From NCBI RefSeq assembly GCF_042675665.1, contig NZ_JBHTJI010000001.1, positions 2,046,001 to 2,110,000 of the forward strand: a DNA stretch of 64,000 nucleotides, written 5' to 3'. The notes beneath the pieces were generated by a model. The model saw only the letters and a program-made list of their open reading frames with translations, made no database searches and was not told the origin of the DNA. The stretch comes from Mariniflexile jejuense (lineage in GTDB: Bacteria; Bacteroidota; Bacteroidia; Flavobacteriales; Flavobacteriaceae). Positions within the stretch are counted from its first letter, which is position 1, and every line of letters begins with the position of its first letter. The position numbers were made by a program, and so were the translations under genes. Shown here one piece after another: positions 25,530 through 35,700 of the stretch.

Positions 25530-25901
25530 TTATTTTCCTTTAATAATGCTTTCCATTTGAATTACAAAGGTATCAGGATTAATTGGTTTTTCTAAATAGC
25601 CATCAGCTCCTGCTTCAATAGCTTTTTCTTTATCGCCTCCCATGGCGTAAGACGTTACGGCAATGATAGTTGTTGTTTTAGGAAGCCCATTATGCCGCAA
25701 CTTGTTACATATTTCATAGCCATCCATGTCTGGAAGCTGGATATCTATTAATATAATTTGAGGGTTATTTTCATGCGCTAACCTTAATCCTTCCACTCCG
25801 TTAAATGCTTTTATTATAATGTAATTACTTTTCTCTAGTAAATAAGACAACATGTACATATTTTGTTCATTATCTTCAATTATTAAAATAGTTGATTTCA
25901 T
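25530..25901 (-). CDS. Single-domain response regulator (receiver)
   Basis: 123 residues, a CheY/DivK-like receiver: ILIIEDNEQNMYML, D53 in IILIDIQLPDMDG, then AVTSYAMGGDKEKAIEAGADGYLEKPINP. It lies 2 bp before the sigma54 activator and 99 bp after the end of the PAS kinase gene. It probably shuttles phosphate from that kinase. Confidence 0.92.
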   Translation of the reverse strand: MKSTILIIEDNEQNMYMLSYLLEKSNYIIIKAFNGVEGLRLAHENNPQIILIDIQLPDMDGYEICNKLRHNGLPKTTTIIAVTSYAMGGDKEKAIEAGADGYLEKPINPDTFVIQMESIIKGK

Positions 25902-26000
25902 AGAATAAATATTTTATGTGTTTTGTAACTAAACGCTTAATTACTAAATATAAGAAAATACTTGATAAAAGAGTATTAAATAGTGAGTGAATTTACTTTT

Positions 26001-28514
26001 TTATTCTAATGGTAATTTGAAAGTAAAATTACTGCCAACTTCTTTTTTACTTGTAGCTTGTATTGTTCCTCCTAATTTCTCTACTAAGTTTTTGCAAATT
26101 GCCAATCCCAAGCCTGTACCTTCATGGCTTCTGCTTAAACCACTATCTAACTGTATAAACGGAATAAATAGTTTGTTAAGGTCTTTTTCACTAATACCAA
26201 TACCTTGATCTATTACTTGAGTAACGAGTGTGTTTTCAAACACATCTACTTTTACTGTAATATTTCCTTTGCTTGAAAATTTAATAGCATTAGATAATAA
26301 GTTTAGTAATACTTGTTCTACCCTGCGCTCATCACTATTTAGGGTTATATTTATTTTTGATATTTCTGTTTTTAATTTAAGCCCTTTTTTTAAGGCTTGT
26401 GGCAATAGGAAGTCTAAAGTTTTTTGTAACGTTTTTAAATAATTAAAAGGATAAATTGAAACTTTTAATTTTCCTGCTTCAATTTTAGAAATATCTAACA
26501 CATCATTAATTAACCCTAATAAGTGTTCTCCACTGGTTTTAACCATTGAAAGTTGTTTTTTTTGTTCTTGGTTTAAAGGTCCTGCGTATTCTTTTAAAAG
26601 GATGCCTGTAAATCCAATAATTGAGTTCATTGGTGTTCTTAACTCGTGCGACATGGTGGCTAAAAAGGCTGATTTCATTAAATCGGCAGATTGTGCTTTT
26701 ACTTTTTCTTTTTCTAATTCTTGTGATTGAAAATTTAAATCTTCAAGTAAATTTAATAAAGCTTCTTTACCTTCATTTAATTCTTCTGTTCTTAAATTCA
26801 CTAATTCTTCAAGATTGTTTTTATAGTTTAACAATTCTTTTTCATTATTAATTCTTTCTGTTATGTCTGATGCCATACCTATATACCCATACAAGTTATT
26901 ATTTGCATCCAATAACTTTGTTGCTTTTGCTACTAACCACGTTGTTTTGCCATTTGCATCTTGAAATCTTAATTCAGATTTAAACTCTCTATTATTTAAT
27001 ATTGTTTCTTGCCATTCTTGTAATACGCGTTCTTTATCGTTTGGATGTAACGCGTTTTGCCAACCTTTTCCCATTGCTTCATCAAAACTCATTCCTGAAT
27101 ACTTCATCCATTCTTCATTTACATAAGTGCAATCACCTTGTTTATTTACATTAAAAATAGCCACTGGAGCATTAGAGGTTAGGCTTCTGTATAAAAGCTC
27201 GCTGTTTTTTAATACTTCTTCAATTTTTTTTCTGTCGGTAATATCTTGTACTGTGCCAAATGATTTTTTAGGGTATTTGTTTTCATCGTAAAAAGTTTCA
27301 CATTGTTCATGAACATATTTTATTTTTTTATCATCAAACTTTAATCTGTAAATAATTTTATATGGTTTGTTGTTTTTTAACGAATCTTTGAATGTTTTTA
27401 ATACCATCTCTTTATCTTCTGGATGTATGGTTTTATAAAAAGCGTGCTGAGTAACTTTAAAATACTTAGGGTCTTTTTCAAAGATTCTAAACATTTCTTT
27501 AGACCATGATAATTTACTTTTTTCAATATCAAATTCCCAACTACCAAGCTTTGCTATTTGCTGTGCTTTATTTAAACTAGACTCACTTTTTTTTATGCGC
27601 TGACTGGTTGTTTCATGAATTTTTTTTAACTGCGATTCTTGTTGATGTAACTTAATGTTAACTCGTTTTTCAAATCGATCTGATTGCCCTACAAAATACC
27701 ATACACTCCAACTACCTATTAATGTTAATAAAAACCCAAATAACGAAAACCATATTGCTGTATTAATTGGTTGTTTTGCTGGAACAACATATAATTTCCA
27801 TTCTCCAAAAGCCATTTCTATTGGTACGGCAAAATTTTTAAAAGAAGCAACATTGTTTTTTAAAAAGAATTCTTCCTTTCCTGTTTTATGATTAACTCTT
27901 GATAATTGGTAAATAAAATGATTATCTATTGAGGTATTTATATTTAAATCGGAAAAAAAGGTGGACAGTTTTGTAACCACTGCTGAAAAACCAGAGAATT
28001 TACCGTTTATAAAAATGGGCTGCCTGCTTATCATACCTACACCGCCTTGTCTTAGATTAACTGGACCTGCTATAAAAAAGTCTTTTCGTTTTATAGTTGC
28101 CAGTGCGCCACTACTTGCTGTTGCACTTGTGATAATATTAAAACCAATTACGTTATTATTTTTTAATGGGTAAACATGTGTTATAAACCCATTACCATCT
28201 ACTAATTCTACTACATCAAAATATTTGTTTCGTTCTAATAATTCTATTGCAATTTTATCAAAATCGGTTGGTATACCATTTCGTTCAACTATATACGCCA
28301 AAGTTTTTGTGGCTGTATAACTGTACATAACTAGGCTTTGTAGTTTTTCTTTAATTAAGTTTACTTGATTGTTTATTGCTTTTTTTTCTTCATTTTCATT
28401 TATTAAATACTTTTGATAGGCAATAAATTGAGAAATAATAAGTAATATTATAAATGCTGAAAAACCGGCTTTTAAAGGTTTTTTAAAAAAAAGATATAAT
28501 GCATTACTTTTCAT
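26001..28514 (-). CDS. Membrane sensor histidine kinase with CHASE-like sensor and two PAS domains
   Basis: 837 residues from the ATG at 28512-28514. An upstream TTG at 28523 would add only three residues. A transmembrane helix lies at about 17-34, an extracytoplasmic sensor at about 35-260 (CHASE-like, with VELVDGNGFITHVYPLKNN) and a second helix near 260-282. Two PAS domains follow (about 320-430 and 440-560), then a coiled coil. HisKA is FLATMSHELRTPMNSIIGF with H623, and HATPase_c has VLLNLLSNAIKFSS and GTGLGLAICKNLVEKLGG. No receiver domain is fused, so the separate receivers downstream are likely partners. It opens the signalling cluster on this strand. Confidence 0.92.
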   Translation of the reverse strand: MKSNALYLFFKKPLKAGFSAFIILLIISQFIAYQKYLINENEEKKAINNQVNLIKEKLQSLVMYSYTATKTLAYIVERNGIPTDFDKIAIELLERNKYFDVVELVDGNGFITHVYPLKNNNVIGFNIITSATASSGALATIKRKDFFIAGPVNLRQGGVGMISRQPIFINGKFSGFSAVVTKLSTFFSDLNINTSIDNHFIYQLSRVNHKTGKEEFFLKNNVASFKNFAVPIEMAFGEWKLYVVPAKQPINTAIWFSLFGFLLTLIGSWSVWYFVGQSDRFEKRVNIKLHQQESQLKKIHETTSQRIKKSESSLNKAQQIAKLGSWEFDIEKSKLSWSKEMFRIFEKDPKYFKVTQHAFYKTIHPEDKEMVLKTFKDSLKNNKPYKIIYRLKFDDKKIKYVHEQCETFYDENKYPKKSFGTVQDITDRKKIEEVLKNSELLYRSLTSNAPVAIFNVNKQGDCTYVNEEWMKYSGMSFDEAMGKGWQNALHPNDKERVLQEWQETILNNREFKSELRFQDANGKTTWLVAKATKLLDANNNLYGYIGMASDITERINNEKELLNYKNNLEELVNLRTEELNEGKEALLNLLEDLNFQSQELEKEKVKAQSADLMKSAFLATMSHELRTPMNSIIGFTGILLKEYAGPLNQEQKKQLSMVKTSGEHLLGLINDVLDISKIEAGKLKVSIYPFNYLKTLQKTLDFLLPQALKKGLKLKTEISKINITLNSDERRVEQVLLNLLSNAIKFSSKGNITVKVDVFENTLVTQVIDQGIGISEKDLNKLFIPFIQLDSGLSRSHEGTGLGLAICKNLVEKLGGTIQATSKKEVGSNFTFKLPLE

Positions 28515-28631
28515 GATAAACAAAAAACAAATGGAATTTTATTTTGATAATTTAGTAATTTACTAACTATTTTTTTATTTTCAATTTTTATCTACTAATT
28601 ATTTTACTAGTATCCAATTATTCTTATTATT

Positions 28632-29260
28632 TTAACAAATCTTGTTTTTTAAGTTTCTTGACACAGTAATATAAGTGTTGGAAATGTCAATTCCATCATC
28701 AAATTTCACAGAAATACAAGCTTTAATGGTTTCTATTGGAGCGCACAATTCAACCAACTGAAATGCATAACTTCTACCTCATAATAATTGCCAGATTTAA
28801 TAGCTGTACTTTGTTCTTTCTAAAACACTCATTGAAATTCTATTTTTAAACCATTAGGTAATGATATGGAAGACGCATTTCTTGAATTAACAGCACCTAT
28901 AATATTCTTTTTTAATAAAGTAATTTGAATATTATTAGTTTCGTTTAAAATAGGGGCTATACTTCTACTTCCCTCAATATAGCTTTCTTTAGCTACTTTT
29001 ATAAATGCAAAAATTCTCATAAACATTTGCACTATTGATTACAAAAACATCATTATGGTCTGTAAATACTGTTTCTTTTCCAATAGAAAACCTTAGTATC
29101 TTTTATTCCAACTCCGCTTTAGCCCAATATAGTAACCATAAAATTTGCTTTAATATTTACTCCAAAAATATAAATAGCAAACTCATCATCGTTTTTTGCT
29201 TTTTTTATTTGATTTGATTTCCCATCATCAATATCATCATTTTTACAATAAACAACAGAT
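28632..29260 (-). pseudogene. Decayed gene for a probable secreted/lipoprotein
   Basis: Read on the minus strand, protein-like segments appear in turn in different frames. The order is a lipobox-like start (CKNDDIDDGKSNQI), FAIYIFGVNIKANFMVTILG before a stop, FSIGKETVFTDHNDVFVINSA, FIKVAKESYIEGSRSIAPIL, LPNGLKIEFQ before a stop, AIKSGNYYEVEVMHF, and QLVELCAPIETIKACISVKF before TAA. These pieces must be joined by several frameshifts and stops. The composition and the run of coherent pieces argue for a recently eroded gene rather than chance. The parent family is not recognised. An open stretch at 28829-29032 (67 codons) is only one fragment of it. Confidence 0.6.
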
Positions 29261-29412
29261 AATTAAAAAAAAACAAGATAAATGGCTTTTTACAAAAAAT
29301 GTATTTTGGGTTCATATCTTATATTTATTTTGATTTTGTAAGAAAAAACTAAAATCTTATTTAACTTATTTTTAGTTGCTAAGAAACTATTATAAAACAA
29401 AAAAGCATCCCG

Positions 29413-29516
29413 ATTTTCTAGATAGAAAAAAGGAAAGCTTCTCATTGGAATACCAAATTGCTTTGGTAAACTACTTTCCCGAATTACTTCGGGAACAACA
29501 CAACTTCTTTAAGTTG
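29413..29516. repeat. Array of small hairpins downstream of tRNA-Asp
   Basis: Successive short inverted repeats: TTTTCTA-GA-TAGAAAA (29414-29429), TACCAAA-TTGC-TTTGGTA (29451-29468), TTCCCGAA-TTAC-TTCGGGAA (29476-29495) and CAACTT-CTTT-AAGTTG (29501-29516). The terminator at 29521-29548 follows in the same pattern. The last three have four-base loops. The stretch has no coding potential. Confidence 0.55.
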
Positions 29517-29520
29517 CCAA

Positions 29521-29548
29521 AAAAAGCCCTAATTTCTTAGAGCTTTTT
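29521..29548 (-). terminator. tRNA-Asp terminator
   Basis: AAAAAGCCCTAA pairs with TTAGAGCTTTTT around TTTC. Read on the minus strand it lies just past the tRNA 3' end and is followed by a T-run. Confidence 0.75.
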
Positions 29549-29559
29549 AGCAATTTTCG

Positions 29560-29633
29560 CGGTCTGGACGGGACTCGAACCCGCGACCTTCGCCGTGACA
29601 GGGCGACATTCTAACCAACTGAACTACCAGACC
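29560..29633 (-). tRNA. tRNA-Asp (anticodon GTC)
   Basis: 74 nt. Acceptor GGTCTGG/CCAGACC with discriminator G, D arm with AGTTGGTTA, anticodon stem TCGCC/GGCGA around CTGTCAC (anticodon GTC), T arm GCGGG-TTCGAGT-CCCGT. No 3' CCA is encoded. It stands alone and is followed by the terminator. Confidence 0.97.
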
Positions 29634-29712
29634 GTTGCTTTATTGCGGTTGCAAATATACACGCCTTTTTTAATATCTCAAACCTTTTTTTAGGTTTTTT
29701 TAAACATTTTTT

Positions 29713-30642
29713 TTAAACAAACTTTTTTCGCTCAACCATATAGGTTGTTAGTATATTATTAAAGTCTTTATTTATATCTGCTTCTACATATTTTATCTTG
29801 TATTGCAGGCATTTAAGTTTTAAAGCTTCAAAATAATTGCTTACAGCACGATTATAATTTTCCTTTATTCCATCAGCATATAAATTGATGTAATCGCCTG
29901 TTTCAACATCTATAAATCGTTTTGGTTTGTTGTCAAAATCAAAAAATAGCTCTTTTTGTTTATCAAAAACATGAAATAAAATAACTTCGTGCTTGTTATA
30001 TTTTAAATGTCGAAGTGCTTCAAACAACTTCATTTCATCTTCTGAGGTTTGAAACATATCGGTAAACAAAAAAATCATGGAACGTTTATGAATTTTTTCG
30101 GCTATTTCATGCAAATACTTATAAGTTTCAGTTTGCTTATTTGATGCCTTTGAAACAACTGCTTCATTTAAATGATTTAATAGCATTTGATGATGGCGTT
30201 CACTGCCTTTTTCGGGTGCATAATAATCATAAGCATCACTATAAATACTCAATCCCACTGCATCGCGTTGCTTTTTTAAAATATGCATTAACGAAGCTGA
30301 AGCCAAAACTGAAAATGCAATTTTATTAAGGTTTTCAATTGAAAACGAACGCATTTCAGGGTAATGCATCGAGCTACTATTATCAATTATGATGTGACAA
30401 CGTAAATTAGTTTCATCATCATAACGCTTGGTGTATAGTTTCTCTGTTTTTGCAAACAACTTCCAATCTATATGGCGGGTACTTTCGCCTTTATTATATA
30501 TTTTATGTTCTGCAAATTCTGCTGAAAACCCATGAAACGGACTTTTGTGCATACCAGCTATAAACCCTTCAACTACTTGTTTTGCAAGTAATTCAAGGTT
30601 TTTAAAACCTTCTGCTTTATTAAGTTCGTTTTGAATATTCAC
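29713..30642 (-). CDS. DUF58 domain protein (vWA-like)
   Basis: 309 residues. The DUF58 signature near the N-terminus is KSPFHGFSAEFAEHKIYNKGESTRHIDWKLFAKTEKLYTKRYDDETN, followed by a vWA-like fold with a MIDAS-type motif HIIIDNSSSMHY (D-x-S-x-S). DUF58 proteins commonly act with a MoxR-type AAA+ ATPase as chaperones for metalloenzymes or envelope complexes. No MoxR gene is in this window. The start is a GTG at 30642, close behind clpP (6-bp gap). Confidence 0.88.
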   Translation of the reverse strand: MNIQNELNKAEGFKNLELLAKQVVEGFIAGMHKSPFHGFSAEFAEHKIYNKGESTRHIDWKLFAKTEKLYTKRYDDETNLRCHIIIDNSSSMHYPEMRSFSIENLNKIAFSVLASASLMHILKKQRDAVGLSIYSDAYDYYAPEKGSERHHQMLLNHLNEAVVSKASNKQTETYKYLHEIAEKIHKRSMIFLFTDMFQTSEDEMKLFEALRHLKYNKHEVILFHVFDKQKELFFDFDNKPKRFIDVETGDYINLYADGIKENYNRAVSNYFEALKLKCLQYKIKYVEADINKDFNNILTTYMVERKKFV

Positions 30643-30648
30643 ACAAAT

Positions 30649-31194
30649 CTATCCTAAAATACCATCAACAATACCGTAAGCTACAGATTCTTGAGCACCC
30701 ATCCAATGGTCGCGGTTAAAATCTTTCATTACTTTTTCAAAAGTTTGCCCGCAGTTATCTGCTAATATTTGAGCGCTTAATTCTTTAGTAATGATAATTT
30801 CTTTTGCTGTAATTTCAATATCACTTGCTTGCCCACGTGCGCCACCGCTTGGTTGATGTATCATAACACGTGCATGTGGTTGTATAAAACGTTTTCCTTT
30901 GGCTCCAGCAGATAATATAATAGAACCCATTGAAGCTGCAAAACCTGTACAAATGGTTGAAACTTGACTGTTTAAAGATTTTATACAATCGTAAATTGCA
31001 AATCCAGATGTAACGTAACCACCAGGACTATTAATGTATAATTGAATATCGTAAGTACTTAAAGAATCCAAATACATTAGTCTATCTATTACGTGTTTTG
31101 CCGATGCATCATCAACTTGTCCCCACAAAAACACTTTGCGTTGTTCTATAAATTTGCTATCAATAGCATCTTGAACTTTTATTTTATCACTCAT
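30649..31194 (-). CDS. ClpP-family ATP-dependent protease subunit
   Basis: 181 residues. The catalytic triad is visible: Ser88 in TGFAASMGS, His113 in MIHQP and Asp162 in NRDHWM. YINSPGG (53-59) is the oxyanion/dimer segment. It lacks the usual processed N-terminal extension and its Asp segment differs slightly from main ClpP (DRDNFM), so it may be a second ClpP paralogue. It would assemble into a double heptamer with a Clp ATPase. Upstream is the trxA terminator. DUF58 follows 6 bp later. Confidence 0.88.
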   Translation of the reverse strand: MSDKIKVQDAIDSKFIEQRKVFLWGQVDDASAKHVIDRLMYLDSLSTYDIQLYINSPGGYVTSGFAIYDCIKSLNSQVSTICTGFAASMGSIILSAGAKGKRFIQPHARVMIHQPSGGARGQASDIEITAKEIIITKELSAQILADNCGQTFEKVMKDFNRDHWMGAQESVAYGIVDGILG

Positions 31195-31223
31195 CTTTTA
31201 ATTTAATTTTCATCTAAAATAAA

Positions 31224-31252
31224 AAAAGGTTTACCATAATGGCAAACCTTTT
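31224..31252. terminator. Terminator after thioredoxin
   Basis: AAAAGGTTT (31224-31232) pairs with AAACCTTTT (31244-31252). It lies about 20 bp past the trxA stop on the minus strand. Confidence 0.65.
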
Positions 31253-31274
31253 AAGTTTTCTTTTTATATATTGA

Positions 31275-31592
31275 TTATAAAAGCGAATCAATTGCTTCTG
31301 TATAGGCATTTTTTGGTGCTACACCTACTTGACGCCCTACTACTTCACCGTTTTGAAAAACCAAAACTGTAGGTATGTTACGCACGCCATATTTTGCAGC
31401 AAATTCTTGATTAGCATCTACATCAACTTTACCAACAACTGCTTTACCTTCGTATTCTTCACTTATTTGTTCAATAATTGGTCCAACCATTCTACATGGC
31501 CCACACCAAGCTGCCCAAAAATCAACCAAAACTGGTTTATCACTTTTCAATACTGTTTCTTCAAACGTTGCATCTGTTATTTCTAATGCCAT
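31275..31592 (-). CDS. trxA: Thioredoxin
   Basis: 105 residues, the normal length for thioredoxin 1. The active site is FWAAWCGPCRM with C30 and C33. The cis-Pro segment (VRNIPTVLVF) and the GEVVGRQVGV loop are standard. It is a cytoplasmic disulfide reductase driven by thioredoxin reductase. It has its own promoter and terminator, so it is a single-gene unit. Confidence 0.97.
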   Translation of the reverse strand: MALEITDATFEETVLKSDKPVLVDFWAAWCGPCRMVGPIIEQISEEYEGKAVVGKVDVDANQEFAAKYGVRNIPTVLVFQNGEVVGRQVGVAPKNAYTEAIDSLL

Positions 31593-31631
31593 AATATTTG
31601 TCTTTAAATTCGTAATCTACTATTTGTAATG

Positions 31632-31663
31632 CAAAATTAGTCAATTTTTTTTCTAAAGCTTAC
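31632..31663 (-). promoter_or_regulatory. trxA promoter
   Basis: On the minus strand a TTG (31663-31661) and TAATTTTG (31639-31632) are separated by 21 bp, matching the Bacteroidota -33/-7 pattern. The leader to the ATG at 31592 is about 35 nt. Confidence 0.5.
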
Positions 31664-31760
31664 AAGGTAACAATTTGTTTTCTTTATACTAACATTGTTT
31701 ATGGCTATTTGCTTTGTTTTTTAATTGTTTTTATGTGTAATTCTTTAAAAAAGATAACAA

Positions 31761-31793
31761 AAAAAGAGTTGCTATAAACCAACAACTCTTTTT
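31761..31793. terminator. Terminator of the large lipoprotein gene
   Basis: AAAAAGAGTTG (31761-31771) pairs with CAACTCTTTTT (31783-31793). It lies past the stop at 31815 on the minus strand. Confidence 0.75.
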
Positions 31794-31814
31794 AAAAATA
31801 AGAAATTATATTTT

Positions 31815-32678
31815 TTAATGATGTCTTTTTTTTCCAATTTGTAATTCGGTTACTGTACCATCTAGTGCTGTTTTTGTAGCAATGTTATCGCATGTACCGT
31901 CACCATAATCTACTGTTACAGTACCATTTGCATTTGTATATTGTTTAACACCTGAAGCTATATATCGACATCCTGCTGGTTGTATCAAAGGCGTTGTAAT
32001 TTCTACAGTAAAGGTAGCACCATTTGCTAATGTAATAGTTGATGAGCCTGTAATTGTTTTTTCATCATCATAACAAGAATCGGTATCAGCTCCTGCAGTA
32101 ATTTCAATGGTTCTTGTTCCTACTTTAGTAATAGTACCTTCATCAGTTTCAACCGATATATCAACAGAACTGGTTAACGCAGGGTTTCCATTATCATTAC
32201 TAGTGGTGTAGAAATAAGTTTTAGTGCCATTAATTACGTAACCGTTGATGGTTAAGTTTTCAATAATTAGTGTTCGTTCTTTACTGGTATCTGAAATTGC
32301 TCTAATTTTTTTAATAGTTCCTGTGATGATGTTTCCATCATAATCTTCACATTCACCGCTAAAAGCAATTGTTGTAGTTATAGTACCGTTTGCTATTTCA
32401 ATTGTAATATCTGCACAATCTTTAAAAAACCCAGAACGACCACGCTTGTTTACAGCTTCTGCTTCTTTTGAAGATGAAACTGTTTTTGAAGTTATTCCTA
32501 TACCAAATGATGCATCTGAATATATGGAAACATTATCTAAAACGCTTTCAATATCTTCAACAATAACTTCTGAATTTACAGTTGATGACGCTGAAAGATC
32601 ATCATCTGAAGTGCTTTTACTTTCACAGGACATAAACCCTATGGCTACTAATACTAATAAGACTTTTAATGTTTTCAT
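31815..32678 (-). CDS. Secreted lipoprotein, beta-rich, unknown function
   Basis: 287 residues. Signal peptide with lipobox GFMSC (Cys18), followed by an acidic, Ser/Asp-rich linker (ESKSTSDDDLSASS). The rest is rich in Thr, Val and Ile and alternates like beta strands, with repeated units such as ADITIEIANGTITTTIAFSG and TITLANGATFTVEITTP and several Cys. The end is basic (GKKRHH). It resembles Bacteroidota surface or periplasmic lipoproteins with no defined domain. It is a monocistronic unit between trxA and dnaE. Function unknown. Confidence 0.75.
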   Translation of the reverse strand: MKTLKVLLVLVAIGFMSCESKSTSDDDLSASSTVNSEVIVEDIESVLDNVSIYSDASFGIGITSKTVSSSKEAEAVNKRGRSGFFKDCADITIEIANGTITTTIAFSGECEDYDGNIITGTIKKIRAISDTSKERTLIIENLTINGYVINGTKTYFYTTSNDNGNPALTSSVDISVETDEGTITKVGTRTIEITAGADTDSCYDDEKTITGSSTITLANGATFTVEITTPLIQPAGCRYIASGVKQYTNANGTVTVDYGDGTCDNIATKTALDGTVTELQIGKKRHH

Positions 32679-32757
32679 AAATGGGGAAGTTTTAAATTAT
32701 TATACTTTAAACGTATAACAGTTAAAACGCAAAAAATCCTACCATAGTATTGAAAAA

Positions 32758-35700
32758 TTAATTCAACTTAAACATAACATCTTGATTTTGTAGCTCATTA
32801 AGAAGTTCTTGTGACACTTTTACTTTTTGTTTTCTACTTGGCATTGATAGTTTAAGCATGTCCTTATTATCGTAAACAACAAAATTTAGTGATTGATTAC
32901 CTGGGTGTAGATGAATTAATTCTTTTAAAGCAATTATTTTTTGTTCGCTTAAATCTTTAATATCTAGTTGTATTGATAATTTTTTAGCATAATTCTCCAT
33001 AACATCGTGAAGCAATTGAAAGCTATTAAATTGCAACCTAGGTTCGCTTTTTTTACCTGTATCTTTATTTACCCAACCTTCACGAATTAAGGTTTTTACA
33101 AACACAAAATTGCTTTTCATTAAAAAATGCCTGAATTTTAAGTATTCTTCGCCAAAAATGCGAAACTCAAAACTATCGGTATAATCTTCAACGGTAAACA
33201 TAGCCCAACCTTTACCTTGTTTACTAACACGATGTTGCACATCGGTAACTACGCCACCAAACACCAACTCTCTATTTACATAGCTTTCTAAATCTTTAAA
33301 TAAGGCTAAATTGGCGTTGCAGAAGGTATTCATTTCAATTTTAAAATCGTCCAAAGGATGTCCGGAAATATAAATGCCTACGACTTCTTTCTCACGTGCC
33401 AATTTTTCCATAGTTCCCCATTCTTCGCATGGTGGTACTTGAGGTTCTGCTATTTGTACATCGCTAGCATCGCCAAACAAACTTACTTGCGCTGAATTTT
33501 CATTTTCTTGATGTTTTGCTCCATAACGAATAGCCTTTTCTAGAAAGGTAATGCCATCGCCATCATCATGAAAATATTGTGCACGGTGTGTTGTACCAAA
33601 ACCATCAAATCCGCCTGCTAAAGCTAAATTTTCGAACGCTTTTTTGTTGGCTGCACGTAAATCGATACGTTTAGCTAAGTCAAAAATCGATTTATATGGT
33701 CCATCTTTTTTCCTGTTATCAACAATAGTTATTACAGCTCCATGACCAACACCTTTAATGGCACCCATTCCAAAACGTACTGCATTATCTTTATTTACAG
33801 AAAATTTATAAAACGATTCGTTCACATCTGGACCAAGTACATCCAACTTCATGCGCTTGCATTCTTCCATAAAGAAGGTAACCTGTTTGATGTCGTTCAT
33901 ATTATTAGAAAGTACCGCTGCCATATATTCTGCTGGATAATGCGCTTTTAAATAGGCAGTTTGGTAGGCTATCCAAGCATAACAGGTAGAATGCGATTTA
34001 TTGAAGGCGTAACTTGCAAATGCTTCCCAATCTTTCCAAACTTTTTCCAACACTTTGGCATCGTGCCCATTAGCACTGGCTTGCTCAACAAATTTAGGTT
34101 TCATTTTATCGAGTACCGCAATTTGCTTTTTACCCATGGCTTTACGAAGTACGTCGGCTTCACCTTTTGTAAACCCTGCCAGTTTTTGGGAAAGCAACAT
34201 CACCTGCTCTTGATATACCGTGATACCATACGTTTCCTTTAGGTATTCTTCCATGGCATCTAAATCGTATTCAATTGGCTCGTCACCATGCTTACGACGT
34301 GTAAAACTTGGTATATATTCCATAGGTCCTGGACGGTACAAGGCATTCATGGCAATTAAATCTTCAAAAACGGTTGGTTTTAGTTCTTTAAGGTGTTTTT
34401 GCATCCCAGGTGACTCGTATTGGAACACGCCAACTGTTTCACCACGTTGAAATAACTCATAGGTTTTTACATCATCAAGTGGAAAATTATCGGGATCGAG
34501 CAAAATACCATGTTTTGCTTTTACAATTTTGACGGTGTCTTTAATTAAGGTTAAAGTTTTCAGCCCTAAGAAATCCATTTTTAATAAACCAGCTTCTTCA
34601 ACCACCGAGTTATCAAATTGGGTGACATATAAATCGGAATCTTTTGCAGTTGCTACTGGAACGAATTTGGTAATATCATCGGGCGTAATAATAACACCGC
34701 AAGCATGAATACCCGTATTTCGAACCGAACCTTCCAATATTCTTGCAAGATTTACGGTTTCGGCTTCTAAATCGCTTCCTTCGGAAATGTTTAAAAGTTG
34801 ATTAACTTTCTCTAAATCTTCCGCCCTGAATTTACTGCCCAATTCCTTTTCACTTAAACCGAAAATCTTGTTCAGTTTAGACATCGTAGGAATTAATTTC
34901 GCAATGCGATCGGCATCAAAAAGCGGTAAATCCAATACCCGAGCAGTATCACGAATGGACGATTTTGCAGCCATAGTACCATAGGTAATAATTTGTGCTA
35001 CCTGGTTGCTACCGTATTTTTTGATTACATAATCCATTACTCTGCTTCTACCTTCATCATCAAAATCGATATCGATATCGGGCATACTCACACGGTCTGG
35101 ATTTAGGAAACGCTCAAAAAGTAAATCGTACTTAAGCGGGTCGATATTTGTAATCCATAAACAATACGCAACTACCGAACCTGCTGCAGAACCACGACCT
35201 GGACCTACGGACACGTCCATTTTTCGGGCTTCGCGAATAAAATCTTCTACAATTAGGAAATACCCAGGATAGCCTGTATTTTGAATAACATCGAGTTCGA
35301 AATTAAGACGTTCTATAACTTCTTCTGAAAGTTCTTCACCATAACGTTTTTTAGCTCCTTCAAAAGTTAAATATTTTAAATAGGCGTTTTCACCACGTTT
35401 ACCACCATCAATTAAATCTTCTTCATTTTTAAATTCTTCGGGAATATTGAAGGCTGGAAGTAATACTTCGCGCGCCAACTCGTACGCTTCAACTTTATCT
35501 ACAACCTCTTGAATATTAGCTATTGCTTCAGGAACATCTTTAAAAAGCTGCTTCATCGCCTCTGCAGACTTAAAATAATACTCCTGATTAGGTAAACCGT
35601 AGCGATACCCACGACCACGACCTATTGGTGTTGCCTGTTTTTCGCCATCTTTTACACACAGTAAAATATCGTGTGCGTTGGCATCTTCTTTTTTACTATA

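Noticed and set aside
28829..29032. 67-codon open stretch on the minus strand as a stand-alone gene
   Set aside because: Its neighbours in other frames continue the same protein-like text, so it is one fragment of a decayed gene.
29413..29548. Hairpins as integron attC sites or a CRISPR array
   Set aside because: The words differ from each other, no R''-L'' core GTT pattern or repeat-spacer periodicity is present, and no integrase or cas gene is near.
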